Origin: Methylorubrum sp. B1-46
Lineage (GTDB): Bacteria; Pseudomonadota; Alphaproteobacteria; Rhizobiales; Beijerinckiaceae
Length of the DNA stretch: 64,000 bases
Direction: 5' to 3'
Assembly (NCBI RefSeq): GCF_021117295.1
Contig: NZ_CP088247.1
Location: forward strand, 4,045,001 to 4,109,000
Each line of letters opens with the position of its first letter. Position 1 is the stretch's first letter. A program made the translations under genes and the position numbers. Positions 43,978 through 53,025 of this stretch are shown one piece after another. A model generated the notes under the pieces. The model made no database searches, was not told where the DNA came from, and worked only from the letters and a program-made list of their open reading frames with translations.

Positions 43978-44373
43978 TCATCCTTCCAGGCATCCCGGTA
44001 GCGACCGGCGTTCGAATCCATGCCGCGCGACGCCACGTACGCTTCGGCTCGCTCCCGCCGACAAGCGACTTCGGGCGCTTGGCCGTGATTTTCGTCTCTC
44101 CCGTCCACGGGGCCGGGTCTCCGCTGCACCATCGCGACGTGAATTTCGCATCCTGGCCGGAGCATTTCGCGTCACGGCGACATCTAATTCCAGGTCGCCC
44201 GCGTACAAGTCCCGACCGGCAACTTTCCTATTCTGTCCGCGCGCGACCAGCCTTTGGGCGTCCGACCGTTCGGCGGCCATCCCCACCAAGCCCTCGAACA
44301 ATGCGTCTAAGACCGTGAGCGGCCGTCCTGAACTGGACGATTCGCCCCGAAACCTCTGGATGCCGAACGACAT
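43978..44373 (-). CDS. Hypothetical protein upstream of the serine recombinase
   Basis: A 131-residue frame with ATG 44373 well placed behind AGGGGGAG. The first ~65 residues look coding (GRPLTVLDALFEGLVGMAAE, NRKVAGRDLYAGDLELDVAV) and the rest is Arg/Ser-rich, possibly after a frameshift into the next gene's leader. It lies between palindrome site A (44505) and the recombinase, so it may be the first gene of that operon. No family recognised. Confidence 0.42.
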   Translation of the reverse strand: MSFGIQRFRGESSSSGRPLTVLDALFEGLVGMAAERSDAQRLVARGQNRKVAGRDLYAGDLELDVAVTRNAPARMRNSRRDGAAETRPRGRERRKSRPSARSRLSAGASRSVRGVARHGFERRSLPGCLEG

Positions 44374-44504
44374 CGTTCGCTCCCCCTGTTCCATTGAAAT
44401 TACCCCTGGATCGCGCATGGCGGCTGGCGTACGAGAAACGCGCGTCGGCCGCCCCTTCTGGGACGGCCGCGCCGCATCGACGAAACGTGGGTGAAGTCTC
44501 TAAT

Positions 44505-44519
44505 TATACCGCAGGTATA
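44505..44519. promoter_or_regulatory. Palindrome site A: TATACC-GCA-GGTATA
   Basis: Perfect 6-bp inverted repeat with 3-bp centre in an AT-rich patch, 132 bases upstream of the hypothetical/recombinase genes on the minus strand. It matches sites at 45103, 53697 and 57573 and is probably an operator of the element's XRE regulator. The surrounding 44374-45333 has no convincing gene. Confidence 0.65.
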
Positions 44520-45102
44520 TACAACTGCAATACCGGAGGCCGATCCGGAACTCGTCGCCATGTGCGGCGACCGACGGGACGAAAGGGCATCGCGGCCGCA
44601 CGCGGTGCCGAAGGTAGCCTGTCCAGTTGCAAGAGACCGTTTCCGTTCTCAATGAACCTCAAAGGTCGATGCGGAAGCGGTATGGCGCGTTACGACGCCG
44701 CGGAACCGCCACCTGACTTGCGATATCCGCGAGCGCCACCTCCGACCTTGTCGTCCCAGTCCCCGTTGCGAATGCTCCGTCGGTACGGGCAGGTGTCCAG
44801 GGCGTCGGCTTCGGTCCGTACCAAGCAGCCCGTGAAGGGCATTCACGACGTTTGCCGGGCGGCTAGGCTCGGAGCAATCGGCCTGCTCCTGAGGAGCAAA
44901 AGCACAGCCGCTGACCGAGATGACGTGGGAACCGATGGCCCCCAGGGCCATCCCGGAGAGCACTGACCCTATGCCTGTCGTCGGTGCTGCCGGGCCGTTG
45001 CCGAATTCCCCTTACCGAAGTTCCCGCAATCCACAGGTCGACACGACCATCCTGGTCCGGCGCGGCGAGGGTGATGGTCAAGCAGGCGGATCGGCGGTAG
45101 AA

Positions 45103-45117
45103 TATACTGGCGATATA
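45103..45117. promoter_or_regulatory. Palindrome site B: TATACT-GGC-GATATA
   Basis: Same 15-bp architecture as site A, with one or two mismatches per arm, in an AT-rich island upstream of the small plus-strand gene at 45334. Confidence 0.55.
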
Positions 45118-45333
45118 AATACGACGCTGGTGCCGCCAAGTGCCGATAGGGTTTGGCTGCCCCTGCGCCAGTGGTCGGACGGTATCGCGACGTCGAAGTC
45201 CCCCGGGCGGTAGGCTGCCCCGCCCTGCAGATCAACCGCACCGACCGCGAGCACATGGCCGCGACCGGTGTCAGACGATTTACGACTCCGGTTCCCCAGA
45301 CACGAAGCGCACTCTAGCAACGGGAGTGAGACG

Positions 45334-45648
45334 ATGAGGCACGCGAGTCCGCGCGACGTTGAGCAGGATAAGGCTCCGTCAAGCTCAACCGGAAGGGCCA
45401 CACGCCGGCGCCTTCCGCCGACCAGGGAACGGTTGGGCAGGCTGAGGGCGGTATCAGATCGCGTCGTCGAATCCACCGAATACGATGAGGAGACCCAAGG
45501 AGCCTTCGTCGAGGTGATGGGTCCCGAACTGCTCGACGTCGCGTTCGACGAACTCGGGGACCTCGCCTTGGTCCGAGGCGAGCTATCGGACAGCTTGCGG
45601 CTGCATGTTTCGGCCCTGCAGCGTCTCGACGAGGAGGACCTTTGGTGA
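45334..45648 (+). CDS. Small acidic hypothetical protein
   Basis: A 104-residue protein with a basic first third (RATRRRLPPTRERLGRLR) and an acidic helical remainder (VMGPELLDVAFDELGDLALV). ATG 45334 has GGGAGTGAG just upstream. The minus-strand frame opposite is Ser-rich shadow. No family recognised; preceded by palindrome site B. Confidence 0.55.
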   Translation: MRHASPRDVEQDKAPSSSTGRATRRRLPPTRERLGRLRAVSDRVVESTEYDEETQGAFVEVMGPELLDVAFDELGDLALVRGELSDSLRLHVSALQRLDEEDLW

Positions 45649-45738
45649 CGCAGGGCCGAAGCTGCGCCAATCCTTCCTGAGGTCCAGGTGAGTTTAGCCC
45701 GCCGGCGCTCTCGGGAGGCGCCGGACACTTCGCCAACC

Positions 45739-46034
45739 CTACCCGGCGCGCGTCCGCTTGCCCAGCGCGCCGTCCCAGCCTGGGAGGCGCGCATAGGCGT
45801 CCTTGCCAACCCTCTGGAAGTATCGCTCGTATTCGACGCTGATCTCGATCTTCTTGCGCGGCATCCCCTCGGATAGCGCTTCCTTGACCAAGCGGCCGCC
45901 CTTCAGCGTCGTCATTCGCAGCCGAACCATGATGTCCGCAACCGACATGCTGCCTTGCGCAGGCAGGATCTCGTAGGCTTCGTGCATCACGCGATCCCAG
46001 AACTCCTCAGAACGCACGTGGTCCAAGCGCCGGC
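45739..46034 (-). pseudogene. Gene remnant truncated by the IS630-type insertion
   Basis: A ~98-residue frame (RLDHVRSEEFWDRVMHEAYE, MSVADIMVRLRMTTLKGGRLV) that continues into the IS end at 46035. Its apparent ATG at 46050 lies inside the element, so its own 5' end is probably displaced or lost. The sequence looks coding, with a helical, possibly winged-helix content. Family not recognised. Confidence 0.5.
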
Positions 46035-47221
46035 TAATACCAATCGGCATGGTTCATAACCGATAGGCCCATTCGCGCAGTCCGAGCGACATGATCATCC
46101 AAGGCTGTGCGACGAGCTTGTTCCAAGCCTCGCAGCATTGATCGAGGATGTCCTCGTAGGAGTCGAAGATCCGGTCGCCGAGCCAGTTCTCGCGCAGGAA
46201 CTGCCAGACATTCTCGACCGGGTTGAGTTCGGGCGCATGAGACGGCAGCGTCAGCAAGGTGAAGTTGTCGGGGACGACGAGGTCGGCGGCGACGTGCCAG
46301 CCGGCGCCGTCGAGGATTTGGACGGCGTGCGCGCCGGGATCGACGGCGCGGCTGATTTCGGCCAGATGCGCGTTCATGGCCGGTGTGGCGCAGCGGGGCA
46401 GGACGAGACCGGCGTCCTTGCCCTTCTCGGGACAGATCGCCCCGAAGATGTAGGCGGACGCCGTGCGCTGATCCTTGGGCGCCGTGGGCCGGCTGCCCTT
46501 GCGCGCCCACCGGCGCGGGACCGTGTTCTTCTGACCGACGCGGGCTCTCATCCTGAGGCTCTCGAAGGACGTCCTGCCACCAGAGTTCGAGCGGCGTGTC
46601 GACTGGCAGTTGGGCGCGGATCGCGCTCACGCGGGCGGGGAGGTTTTTTTAAACGCCGTCAGCGCCGCCGGGTCCTGCTGATGATGGCGCGGACGGGCCG
46701 ACAGCTTGGCATAGCCCATCCGCTTCACCTCCCGTCCGACACTGCTCTCGTCGAGGCTGACGCCGAAGCGCGCGAACAGCCAAGCCGCCAAGTCCTTCAG
46801 CCGCCAGCGCACCACGCCGTCCCGTTGCAGGTCCGGCCCTTCCTCGATGGCAACCGCGAGCGCCTGCCGCTGGGCCGCGTCGAGCTTGAACCGCGGGCCG
46901 GGCTTCTTGCGCTCGATCAGGCCGTCCGGCCCGGCCGCGTTGAAGGCCAGCACCCAGTCGCGCACCGTCTGCAGGCCGACCGCGCCGATCCGCGAGGCCT
47001 GCGTCCGGCTCCCACCCTCGTAGATCGCGGCCAGCGCGAGAAGCCGCCGGCTCTGACCGGCATCGCGGCTCTTCCGCGCCAGACGTCGCAGGGTATCCGC
47101 ATCGAAATCCTCGCGCAGATCCACGGCCTTCGACATGGCAAACCTCCTAGCTTGCCACATCGAATCACATCCGCCGCTTCCGCGTAAACCCGCGAGTCCT
47201 CACCCGTACCGATTGGTATTA
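46035..47221. mobile_element. IS630-family insertion sequence, decayed
   Basis: ~1.19 kb element bounded by inverted repeats TAATACCAATCGG (46035) and its complement CCGATTGGTATTA (ending 47221), with TA at both outer ends as expected for IS630/Tc1-type target duplication. It contains a two-frame transposase with a slippery A-run and an additional small insertion. Confidence 0.85.
46054..47136 (-). pseudogene. IS630-type transposase, two frames plus a disruption
   Basis: The first frame (47136 to 46627) is an HTH protein (LRRLARKSRDAGQSRRLLAL, GLQTVRDWVLAFNAAGPDGL). At a TTTAAAAAAA run (~46648) a -1 shift would lead into the catalytic DDE part (VSAIRAQLPVDTPLELWWQD), the family's normal programmed frameshift. 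Directly after WWQD, ~22 bases of REP-like sequence (GTCCTTCGAGAGCCTCAGG, 46546-46570) interrupt the frame. The rest resumes in another frame as RVGQKNTVPRRWARKGSRP to the final WAYRL, with the DDE residues in ILDGAGWH and NPVENVW. The element is therefore probably inactive. Confidence 0.82.
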
Positions 47222-47490
47222 TGGGTACGCTGATTGTGCAGCAGAGATGCGGGACAATTTAAGCGCAGCAATTCCTGGTTGCCTCGCTCGTCGCCGGCTT
47301 TGCGCCGAAAACGGCCGTTTGCGGATCATTTTGGAACGAGACTTCGACTTTTCCGTCCCGTCGAGCGTTACGTGCCTGTAGGAAATGCGCACCCGCCGCC
47401 GCTCGCTGTTCACATCGTCTTCGGCGGCGGTCGTTGAACCTGCCAAGGTCGCCACACGAAATCGATCCCCGTAATTGCGGAGTTTATTCC

Positions 47491-47781
47491 ATGACACGTA
47501 CGTCTAAATTCAGAGCCTCACTCATCGCTGGCTTTGCTGCGCTCGCACTAGGCTTTGGCTTGGCAACAATCCCCGAACCGGCAGCCGCCCAAGGCCATGG
47601 CTACGGTCATTCCCGCGGTCATGGTGGCGGCTACGGCGGTCACGGTGGCGGCGGTCGGCACGGCTATGGCGGCGGACATCGCAGATCGTACAGTGGGCAC
47701 GGCGGCGGTCGGCGACATGGCTATTCCGGTGGGCACGGACGCTCGGGTGGCGGCGGTCATCACAGGGGTGGTGGCCACTAG
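47491..47781 (+). CDS. Secreted Gly/His-rich small protein
   Basis: A 96-residue protein. Sec signal peptide at residues 1-~34 (ASLIAGFAALALGFGLATIP, cleavage at AAAQG), then a low-complexity Gly/His/Arg/Tyr segment of GHGGG-type repeats. CGGAG eight bases before the ATG. His density suggests metal binding or a structural surface role; no family function known. Similar in style to the gene at 48599. Confidence 0.75.
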   Translation: MTRTSKFRASLIAGFAALALGFGLATIPEPAAAQGHGYGHSRGHGGGYGGHGGGGRHGYGGGHRRSYSGHGGGRRHGYSGGHGRSGGGGHHRGGGH

Positions 47782-47979
47782 GGACACAAACTAGAAGCTT
47801 GATCCCGCAAAGATTGTCTTGAGCCCAAGCATTAGGCGAGGTTGGCGGGACTCAGTCATCGGATGACGGCAAATAGTTCGTTACTCAGAATAATTCTCCG
47901 ACGTAACGAAATCCGATCCGGAAGCAAAGCACAGCCATGTTTTTTCTTCCAAATCCGAGCACAGGAGAATGATGTCGTG

Positions 47980-48210
47980 ATGAAAAAGTCAGCAAGAGCA
48001 ATGATCGCTGCGGCCTTTGCCGTATCTCCAACAGCAGTCTTCGCTCAGCATATCGATGTCAATCCGGGCGGGGTTCGGGTGGAAGGCGATAGCCACGGAC
48101 GACGCGTTGTCGAAGAGCGTAGCGAGGGCGGCCATCATGAACCTCGCAGAGAGCACCACGAAGAGCGTCGAGAGGGACACCATGGCGATGCCCCGCGGGA
48201 ACGTCACTGA
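47980..48210 (+). CDS. Secreted His/Glu-rich small protein
   Basis: A 76-residue protein with signal peptide (KKSARAMIAAAFAVSPTAVFA, cleavage before QHIDV), a short HIDVNPGGVRVEGD segment and a His/Glu/Arg-rich tail (HHEPRREHHEERREGHHGD). AGGAG lies 12 bases upstream of ATG 47980. Mature part resembles small periplasmic metal-buffering tails; function unknown. Confidence 0.68.
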   Translation: MKKSARAMIAAAFAVSPTAVFAQHIDVNPGGVRVEGDSHGRRVVEERSEGGHHEPRREHHEERREGHHGDAPRERH

Positions 48211-48598
48211 CGCCTTGAGATAAAAAGAGCTGTGAATAAGCGACGGGTGGCCATTACAGGTCGCCCCTCGTCTACATTTCAACGATATTGTCTAGGCCGA
48301 CTAGCACAGATCAATTCAGTTGCTTCTGAAGCTGACGTACAAACAAGGGGAATTTACAGCTTAGCTGTGGCTATAAAATATATTTTTATTACTGTATAAC
48401 TCTTCACCTTATTTGCTTTCTTCGAAGTCATGTGATGGAACGCTCCTGCCAAGCGCGCGGGCGAGGTGGGATGAAAACACCATTCAGCAGAGCCTGCCGG
48501 ATCGCACCCGTGCGTTCAGGCGTTGGGCAAGGCAGAGGGCCTTGACCCGCTCAAACGAGTCTTCGGGAAGGGACGCGCAACGCAAAGGAGAAATAGTT
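48211..48598. other. AT-rich intergenic region
   Basis: 388 bases, markedly AT-rich near 48360-48400 (ATAAAATATATTTTTATTAC). Likely promoter region for the next gene; no coding frame. Confidence 0.45.
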
Positions 48599-49009
48599 AT
48601 GGCTCGTCTTGGTAGGGTGAAGACGGCACTGAGTGTCGGCCTTCTGACGGTCACGCTCGTCATCAGCCTCGTGGCCATTCCGAGTGCGGCCCAGGCTGAA
48701 GGCCATCATGGCGGCTATGGCGGAGGACATGGGTTTTATGGCGGCCATGGCGGAGGCCACAGGTACTATGGCGGCCACGGTCGCACTTATGGGTATGGTG
48801 GTTTTGGCTATGGGCGCCGCTACTATAGCGGTCGCGGCTACCGCAGAGGACACGGACATTACGGCCATAGGCGGGGTTACTACGGGGTCCCCGTTGCAGC
48901 TGGATTGATCGGTGGCTTGGCGCTCGATGGGCTCGTGGCGCACAGCCCATACTACGGCCACTACGGTTGTGGTTACGCTCCGAGCTTTGATTACCACTAC
49001 GGTTACTGA
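48599..49009 (+). CDS. Secreted Gly/His/Tyr-rich protein
   Basis: A 136-residue protein with signal peptide (TALSVGLLTVTLVISLVAIP, cleavage at AQAEG), long GGHG/GYYG repeats, and a C-terminal hydrophobic patch (VPVAAGLIGGLALDGLVA) as in other Gly-rich exported proteins. AAAGGAG precedes ATG 48599. Third of three such genes in 1.6 kb. Confidence 0.75.
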   Translation: MARLGRVKTALSVGLLTVTLVISLVAIPSAAQAEGHHGGYGGGHGFYGGHGGGHRYYGGHGRTYGYGGFGYGRRYYSGRGYRRGHGHYGHRRGYYGVPVAAGLIGGLALDGLVAHSPYYGHYGCGYAPSFDYHYGY

Positions 49010-49147
49010 GCACGGTCGAGTGTGCCTGCTATACTATTATTTGTCGTCGGGGCCGGATGCTCAACGGTAGATCCGGTTTCGGCTCAGTCTGATATCGATT
49101 TTGCGATCTAGTTGCGTCATCATCTGCGAGGCGACTTCTCATAGTCT

Positions 49148-49645
49148 TCATTTGTTCGTCGTCAGTGTCGCCCGGCTGAGCTCGACCGCAATGCTCAAGG
49201 CTTCGGTTGTCTGAAGCTGGGTTTGCGCGGTGATCACGTCTGAGCGAGCAGCGACACAGGCAGCGTACTGGTTCTGAGTGATCACGAGGCTGCTGTCGCC
49301 GTTCCCGTCCAGGACCAGCATCACGCCGAGGTCCCTGGCGCTCGCGGCACGGTCGAACAGGATCATCTGCCGTGCCTTCGGGCTCGCTTCCGCGGTCTCG
49401 GGCGCGCGCAGGTTGTCGACGACGGCCCGCAGCGAAAGGTCGATGATCTCGACGTTGCGGGCGATGTCGCGTTCGATGACCTGCATGAGGTTCCTGGAGG
49501 TCTGCTCGGCCTTGTCCCAGGCATCGCGACGAAGATCGAGGAGCATCGACGCCGACACGATCAGCACGCCGATAGGTGCCAGGACCCCGAGCGCCACCCA
49601 AGCGCGGCTATATTCAAGTGGTCGCGAAAGGCGCGGCAGGGTCAT
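49148..49645 (-). pseudogene. Chimeric fragment: membrane sensor N-terminus joined to a foreign tail
   Basis: 165 residues. The first ~120 resemble a membrane-anchored sensor of diguanylate-cyclase/PAS proteins (TM at WVALGVLAPIGVLIVSASML; RNLMQVIERDIARNVEIIDLSLRAVVDNL). From ~123 the sequence changes to VITAQTQLQTTEALSIAVEL, like the C-terminal helix of outer-membrane efflux proteins, ending abruptly. No output domain follows. Best read as a rearrangement remnant. Confidence 0.55.
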
Positions 49646-49866
49646 CGGCTGTTCCCCCCTGGGCTTGCTGGCCGTTGCCCGATCCTTCGCACGCCAGCCA
49701 TTACGGTCGATTTACCCCGATGGCTTTCGACGCCTTCGACTCACTCGTGGCTAACGCCCGGTTTTATCGCGGTCTCACGCCGGACCGGCGGATCCGGGCG
49801 CGGGACCTGCGTCCCGCCGCCCGCTCATGGGGCATCCCGAGGATTGGCTACTCCGCGACCCGGCCC

Positions 49867-50883
49867 TCAGGCCCCAAGCGAGCTCCGTCGAGCTCCGTGA
49901 CAGGTGTCCGGACCAGCCACCACCGCACCCGACCCGGTCGTTCGACCCACATGCATCGGCGCGCGCGATCCAGTCCGTCGCCATTCCTGCGCGAAGGCCG
50001 CCAAGTGCGGGCGGGCCGGCCCCTCCGCATCGAGGTAGCGCAGGAATCCCTCCACGGCTGCATCGTGGCCCGCGGCATCCGTCCTGCCCGTCAGATGCGC
50101 CCAGCGCATGAAGATGACGTAGAGGTTCGCCACGTCGGTCTCGCAGTAGTCCCGCACCCGACCGAGTTCGTCGCGCGCGACCAATTCGGCGACGCAGGAC
50201 CCGTGCTCGCCCATCTTGCCCGGTGCGCCGACCGCCGCCGCAGCCTCCTCCAGGGTGAGACGCGAGGCCGCCCCGAAGGCTGAGATCGCATCCATGAGGT
50301 CGAGGTGCCAGTCCTGGGCGTAGCGCTGCCCGTAATTGGCCCAGCGCGTTCCGCGAAGAAACCATGCGGGGGCCGCGAGACCGTGCATCAACGAGCGGGC
50401 GAGGACCACCGGCATGTCGAACGCCCTGCCGTTCCAGGTGACGAGCCTGTAGCGTCCCCCCTCGAAAAGCCGCCAGAAGGCGCGCAGCAGACGTGCCTCG
50501 TCCCATCCCGGTTCGCCGCCGCTGCGGCAGGACCGCAACTCGTAGGTCTCGACCCCCGTGCCCGGCTCCCGACCGACCCCCGCCTCGATCACCGAGATGG
50601 CGACGACCTGATGCCACATGGCCTTTGGAAACCGGTCGGCCGGCCAATCCGCGGGCGTTAGGATCGGGTCCGGAACGGTCTCGATGTCGAGCATCATCAA
50701 CGTGTCCGGGCTGCCCTCGTCGAAGTCGCGGCGGCGCAAGGGATGTCGCATGGTGTCAGGGCGCGGCTCCGCCCCGGGTGAGGCGGCGTCGAACAACGTC
50801 CGTTCCGCGAGCGGGCGACGGGCGGGTGAGCGCGACGCGGACGGGTCCCGGCATGCAATCGGTCGGCGTACGAAGGACGTCAT
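49867..50883 (-). CDS. Predicted 3'-5' exonuclease (PolB-type, DEDD)
   Basis: A 338-residue protein with a DnaQ-like fold of the predicted PolB-type 3'-5' exonuclease family. Exo I is MMLDIETVPDP (catalytic Asp and Glu), Exo II RLVTWNGRAFDMPVV, Exo III VRDYCETDVANLY. No polymerase domain. The first ~55 residues are basic and disordered. ATG 50883 has GGAGAGG upstream and the gene starts 12 bases after the AAA protease stop, so it is the last gene of the operon headed at 53490. Confidence 0.85.
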   Translation of the reverse strand: MTSFVRRPIACRDPSASRSPARRPLAERTLFDAASPGAEPRPDTMRHPLRRRDFDEGSPDTLMMLDIETVPDPILTPADWPADRFPKAMWHQVVAISVIEAGVGREPGTGVETYELRSCRSGGEPGWDEARLLRAFWRLFEGGRYRLVTWNGRAFDMPVVLARSLMHGLAAPAWFLRGTRWANYGQRYAQDWHLDLMDAISAFGAASRLTLEEAAAAVGAPGKMGEHGSCVAELVARDELGRVRDYCETDVANLYVIFMRWAHLTGRTDAAGHDAAVEGFLRYLDAEGPARPHLAAFAQEWRRTGSRAPMHVGRTTGSGAVVAGPDTCHGARRSSLGA

Positions 50884-50895
50884 GGCCTCTCCACT

Positions 50896-52977
50896 TCAGA
50901 TGTCGTGCGTGCGGTGGGCACCGCGGCCCGGACCGGCGCGGCGTCGGGGGGAGGCGGCCTTTCCCGAGAACAACGCCCGAATGGCCGCGTCGTCGAGGTA
51001 GGCCGTGCGGAACAGGGCCTCCGCGATCCGTTCGAGGGCGAGGCGCTCGGTCCGCATGAGGTCGCACGCGCGCTCGTAGGCCAGCCGGAGCCGCTCAAGG
51101 ACCGGGCGCATCAGCCAGGGCATCCGGGCCAGGTCGATGTCCTGGGCGGGGGCCAGGGACAGCAGCGGGAAATCGGCCGAGAACCCCCACGACGCCTCCA
51201 TCGCCGCGGCGCATCGGGTCGCCTCGGCGAGATCCGAGACCGCGCCGGCGGAGACGTCGCCCAGGAGCACCTCCTCGGCCGCGCGGCCCGACAGGATCAT
51301 CACCAGGGACCGTTCGAAGTCGCCCTCGGTCAGGGCTCCGTAGGCATCGACGAGCGCATGCTCGGTCAGGCCGCCGGTCGGGGCGATGGTTAGCGTCACC
51401 GGTCCGCTCGCGCCGCTGGCCAGGAGCGCGACCGCATGCCCGGCCTCGTGGACGGCGCAGCGCATCCGGAGCCCATCCCCGAGCGCCGGCGTCCCATCCG
51501 AGGAGCCTGCCAGGATGTCGTCCACCGTGAGGGTGCGGCCGGCCCGTCGCGCGCTGCCACGCGCCCGCCGCACCAGCGCCTCGACGTCGGCACCCGTCAT
51601 GCCCCGCAGCAGCGGGACCACCGGCGCAAGGTCGAGGTCATCGGCGTCGGTCCCGAGATACTGGACCAGCATGCCGGTCAGCGCGTCGAGACCGGGAAGC
51701 TCGATCCGAAAGTGCCGTTCAAGCCGCCCCGAGCGCAAGATCGCAGGATCGATCCTCGAAGGATGGTTGGTCGTGCCGACGACGACGACCCCTTCGCGGC
51801 CGACGGCGCCGTCGAGGTGTTCCAGGAGGGCGTTGACGACCTGGCTGGAGTAATCGCGATGATGTTCTGAGAAAGTATTCCTATCTCCAAAGGAATCGAG
51901 CTCGTCGATCAGGACCACGCAAGGCGACCGCCGCGCTTCCTCGAAGAACTGCCGCATGGCGCCCAGGGTATGGCCAAGATGTCCGTCACGGGAGCCCTGC
52001 CACTGCGCGAGGGAGCCCGGATGAAGCGGTAGGTTCGCGCTTCGGGCCAGGGCCGCCGCGAACCGTGTTTTGCCCGTGCCGGGCGGCCCGCTGACGAGGG
52101 CGGCCGATTCACAGGCGGCGAACGGGATGATCCCCTCGTGCCACGACCGTAGGTCCGCCACCAGGCCGAGCCCCCAATCCCGGGCGGCTCCGAGACCGAG
52201 CGAGTCCTCAAGGCGGGGCGCGTTCGCGGTGCGCTGCCTCTCTCGCAGGCGCGAACGCCCGAGGCGCTCCAGGGCCTCGGATGCCCCGCGACCCGGGCGG
52301 ATACCGAGCCGAAGGTCGGCGGCGGCCCGGACCGCCACGCAGTCCCCGAGCGCGGCGAGGGGCGGAACCTCGCCGGTCACCGCCTCGATCACCAGGCTCA
52401 GCACCTCGGCGTCGAGCGGAGCGACGAGAACCTCCCGGTCGACGGCGCGCAGGAAGTCGCGCGGCAGCGTCCTGGCGGGATCCGACGCGACGCCGATGAG
52501 CGGGACGCCGGCGACCACGGCCGCGCCGACGGTTTCGTTGCCGCGGTCGGGCCTATGCTCGCGCGAGGCCCCGTCACGCGCGAACACGACGACCTCCCGC
52601 CGGCTGCGGTCGTTCCAGGCCCCGCGCCCGCCCTCGCCATCCCGAACCCTCCATCCCAGTCCGAGGAGGCAGGGTCCCACGACGCACCGCATCGGCTCCA
52701 CCCAATCCGGAGAGGATACGCGCACCAGTAGGACGGGGAAGCCGTCATCGGCCGCGGGAGGTCCTGCCGGAGCGAACGCGCGCCCCAGCATGACCGCGGC
52801 GGCCACGACGTCGGCGGCCAGCCGGGGCATGAGTGATGCCTCCCGCCGGCCGAGCGCGAGCGCGTCGAGCTCGGCTTCGTCCAGGCACCATGATGGATCC
52901 GGGCTCGCGGCTTCCTTCCGCAACGCCTCGACGAAGGCGCGCGCCATCGCGCAGGCCGCCTCGTTCGGTTCGGGCAT
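50896..52977 (-). CDS. Soluble FtsH-like AAA+ ATPase/M41 metalloprotease
   Basis: A 693-residue protein. AAA module: Walker A SGPPGTGKTRF (~295-303), Walker B CVVLIDELDSFGD, sensor TTNHPSRIDPAI and arginine finger RSGRLERHF. Peptidase M41: zinc motif HEAGH near 509 (MRCAVHEAGHAVALL) and the third ligand in AVSDLAEATRCAAAM. Unlike housekeeping FtsH there is no membrane segment; the first ~270 residues are a unique alpha/beta domain. It should unfold and degrade cytoplasmic proteins. It sits between a helical protein gene and the exonuclease gene in a palindrome-linked operon, so it is element-specific, not the host FtsH. Confidence 0.88.
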   Translation of the reverse strand: MPEPNEAACAMARAFVEALRKEAASPDPSWCLDEAELDALALGRREASLMPRLAADVVAAAVMLGRAFAPAGPPAADDGFPVLLVRVSSPDWVEPMRCVVGPCLLGLGWRVRDGEGGRGAWNDRSRREVVVFARDGASREHRPDRGNETVGAAVVAGVPLIGVASDPARTLPRDFLRAVDREVLVAPLDAEVLSLVIEAVTGEVPPLAALGDCVAVRAAADLRLGIRPGRGASEALERLGRSRLRERQRTANAPRLEDSLGLGAARDWGLGLVADLRSWHEGIIPFAACESAALVSGPPGTGKTRFAAALARSANLPLHPGSLAQWQGSRDGHLGHTLGAMRQFFEEARRSPCVVLIDELDSFGDRNTFSEHHRDYSSQVVNALLEHLDGAVGREGVVVVGTTNHPSRIDPAILRSGRLERHFRIELPGLDALTGMLVQYLGTDADDLDLAPVVPLLRGMTGADVEALVRRARGSARRAGRTLTVDDILAGSSDGTPALGDGLRMRCAVHEAGHAVALLASGASGPVTLTIAPTGGLTEHALVDAYGALTEGDFERSLVMILSGRAAEEVLLGDVSAGAVSDLAEATRCAAAMEASWGFSADFPLLSLAPAQDIDLARMPWLMRPVLERLRLAYERACDLMRTERLALERIAEALFRTAYLDDAAIRALFSGKAASPRRRAGPGRGAHRTHDI

Positions 52978-53025
52978 GGCATCCTCCGGCTTCGCACGGG
53001 ACTTCGATGGTGGGGGGCCGATGGT

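Noticed and set aside
44374..45333. Several open frames on both strands between the recombinase region and the small acidic gene
   Set aside because: None has a good start site or protein-like composition; only palindromes A and B stand out.
45078..45809. 243-codon minus-strand frame
   Set aside because: Ser/Arg-rich antisense of the small acidic gene at 45334.
47219..47497. Minus-strand frame as the missing 5' end of the gene cut by the IS
   Set aside because: Joining across the IS leads into sequence that does not look coding, so the true 5' end could not be recovered.
47491..49009. CRISPR-like or DNA tandem repeats in the Gly/His-rich genes
   Set aside because: The repetition follows codons of low-complexity protein; no fixed repeat/spacer spacing. 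No CRISPR array was seen anywhere in the window.
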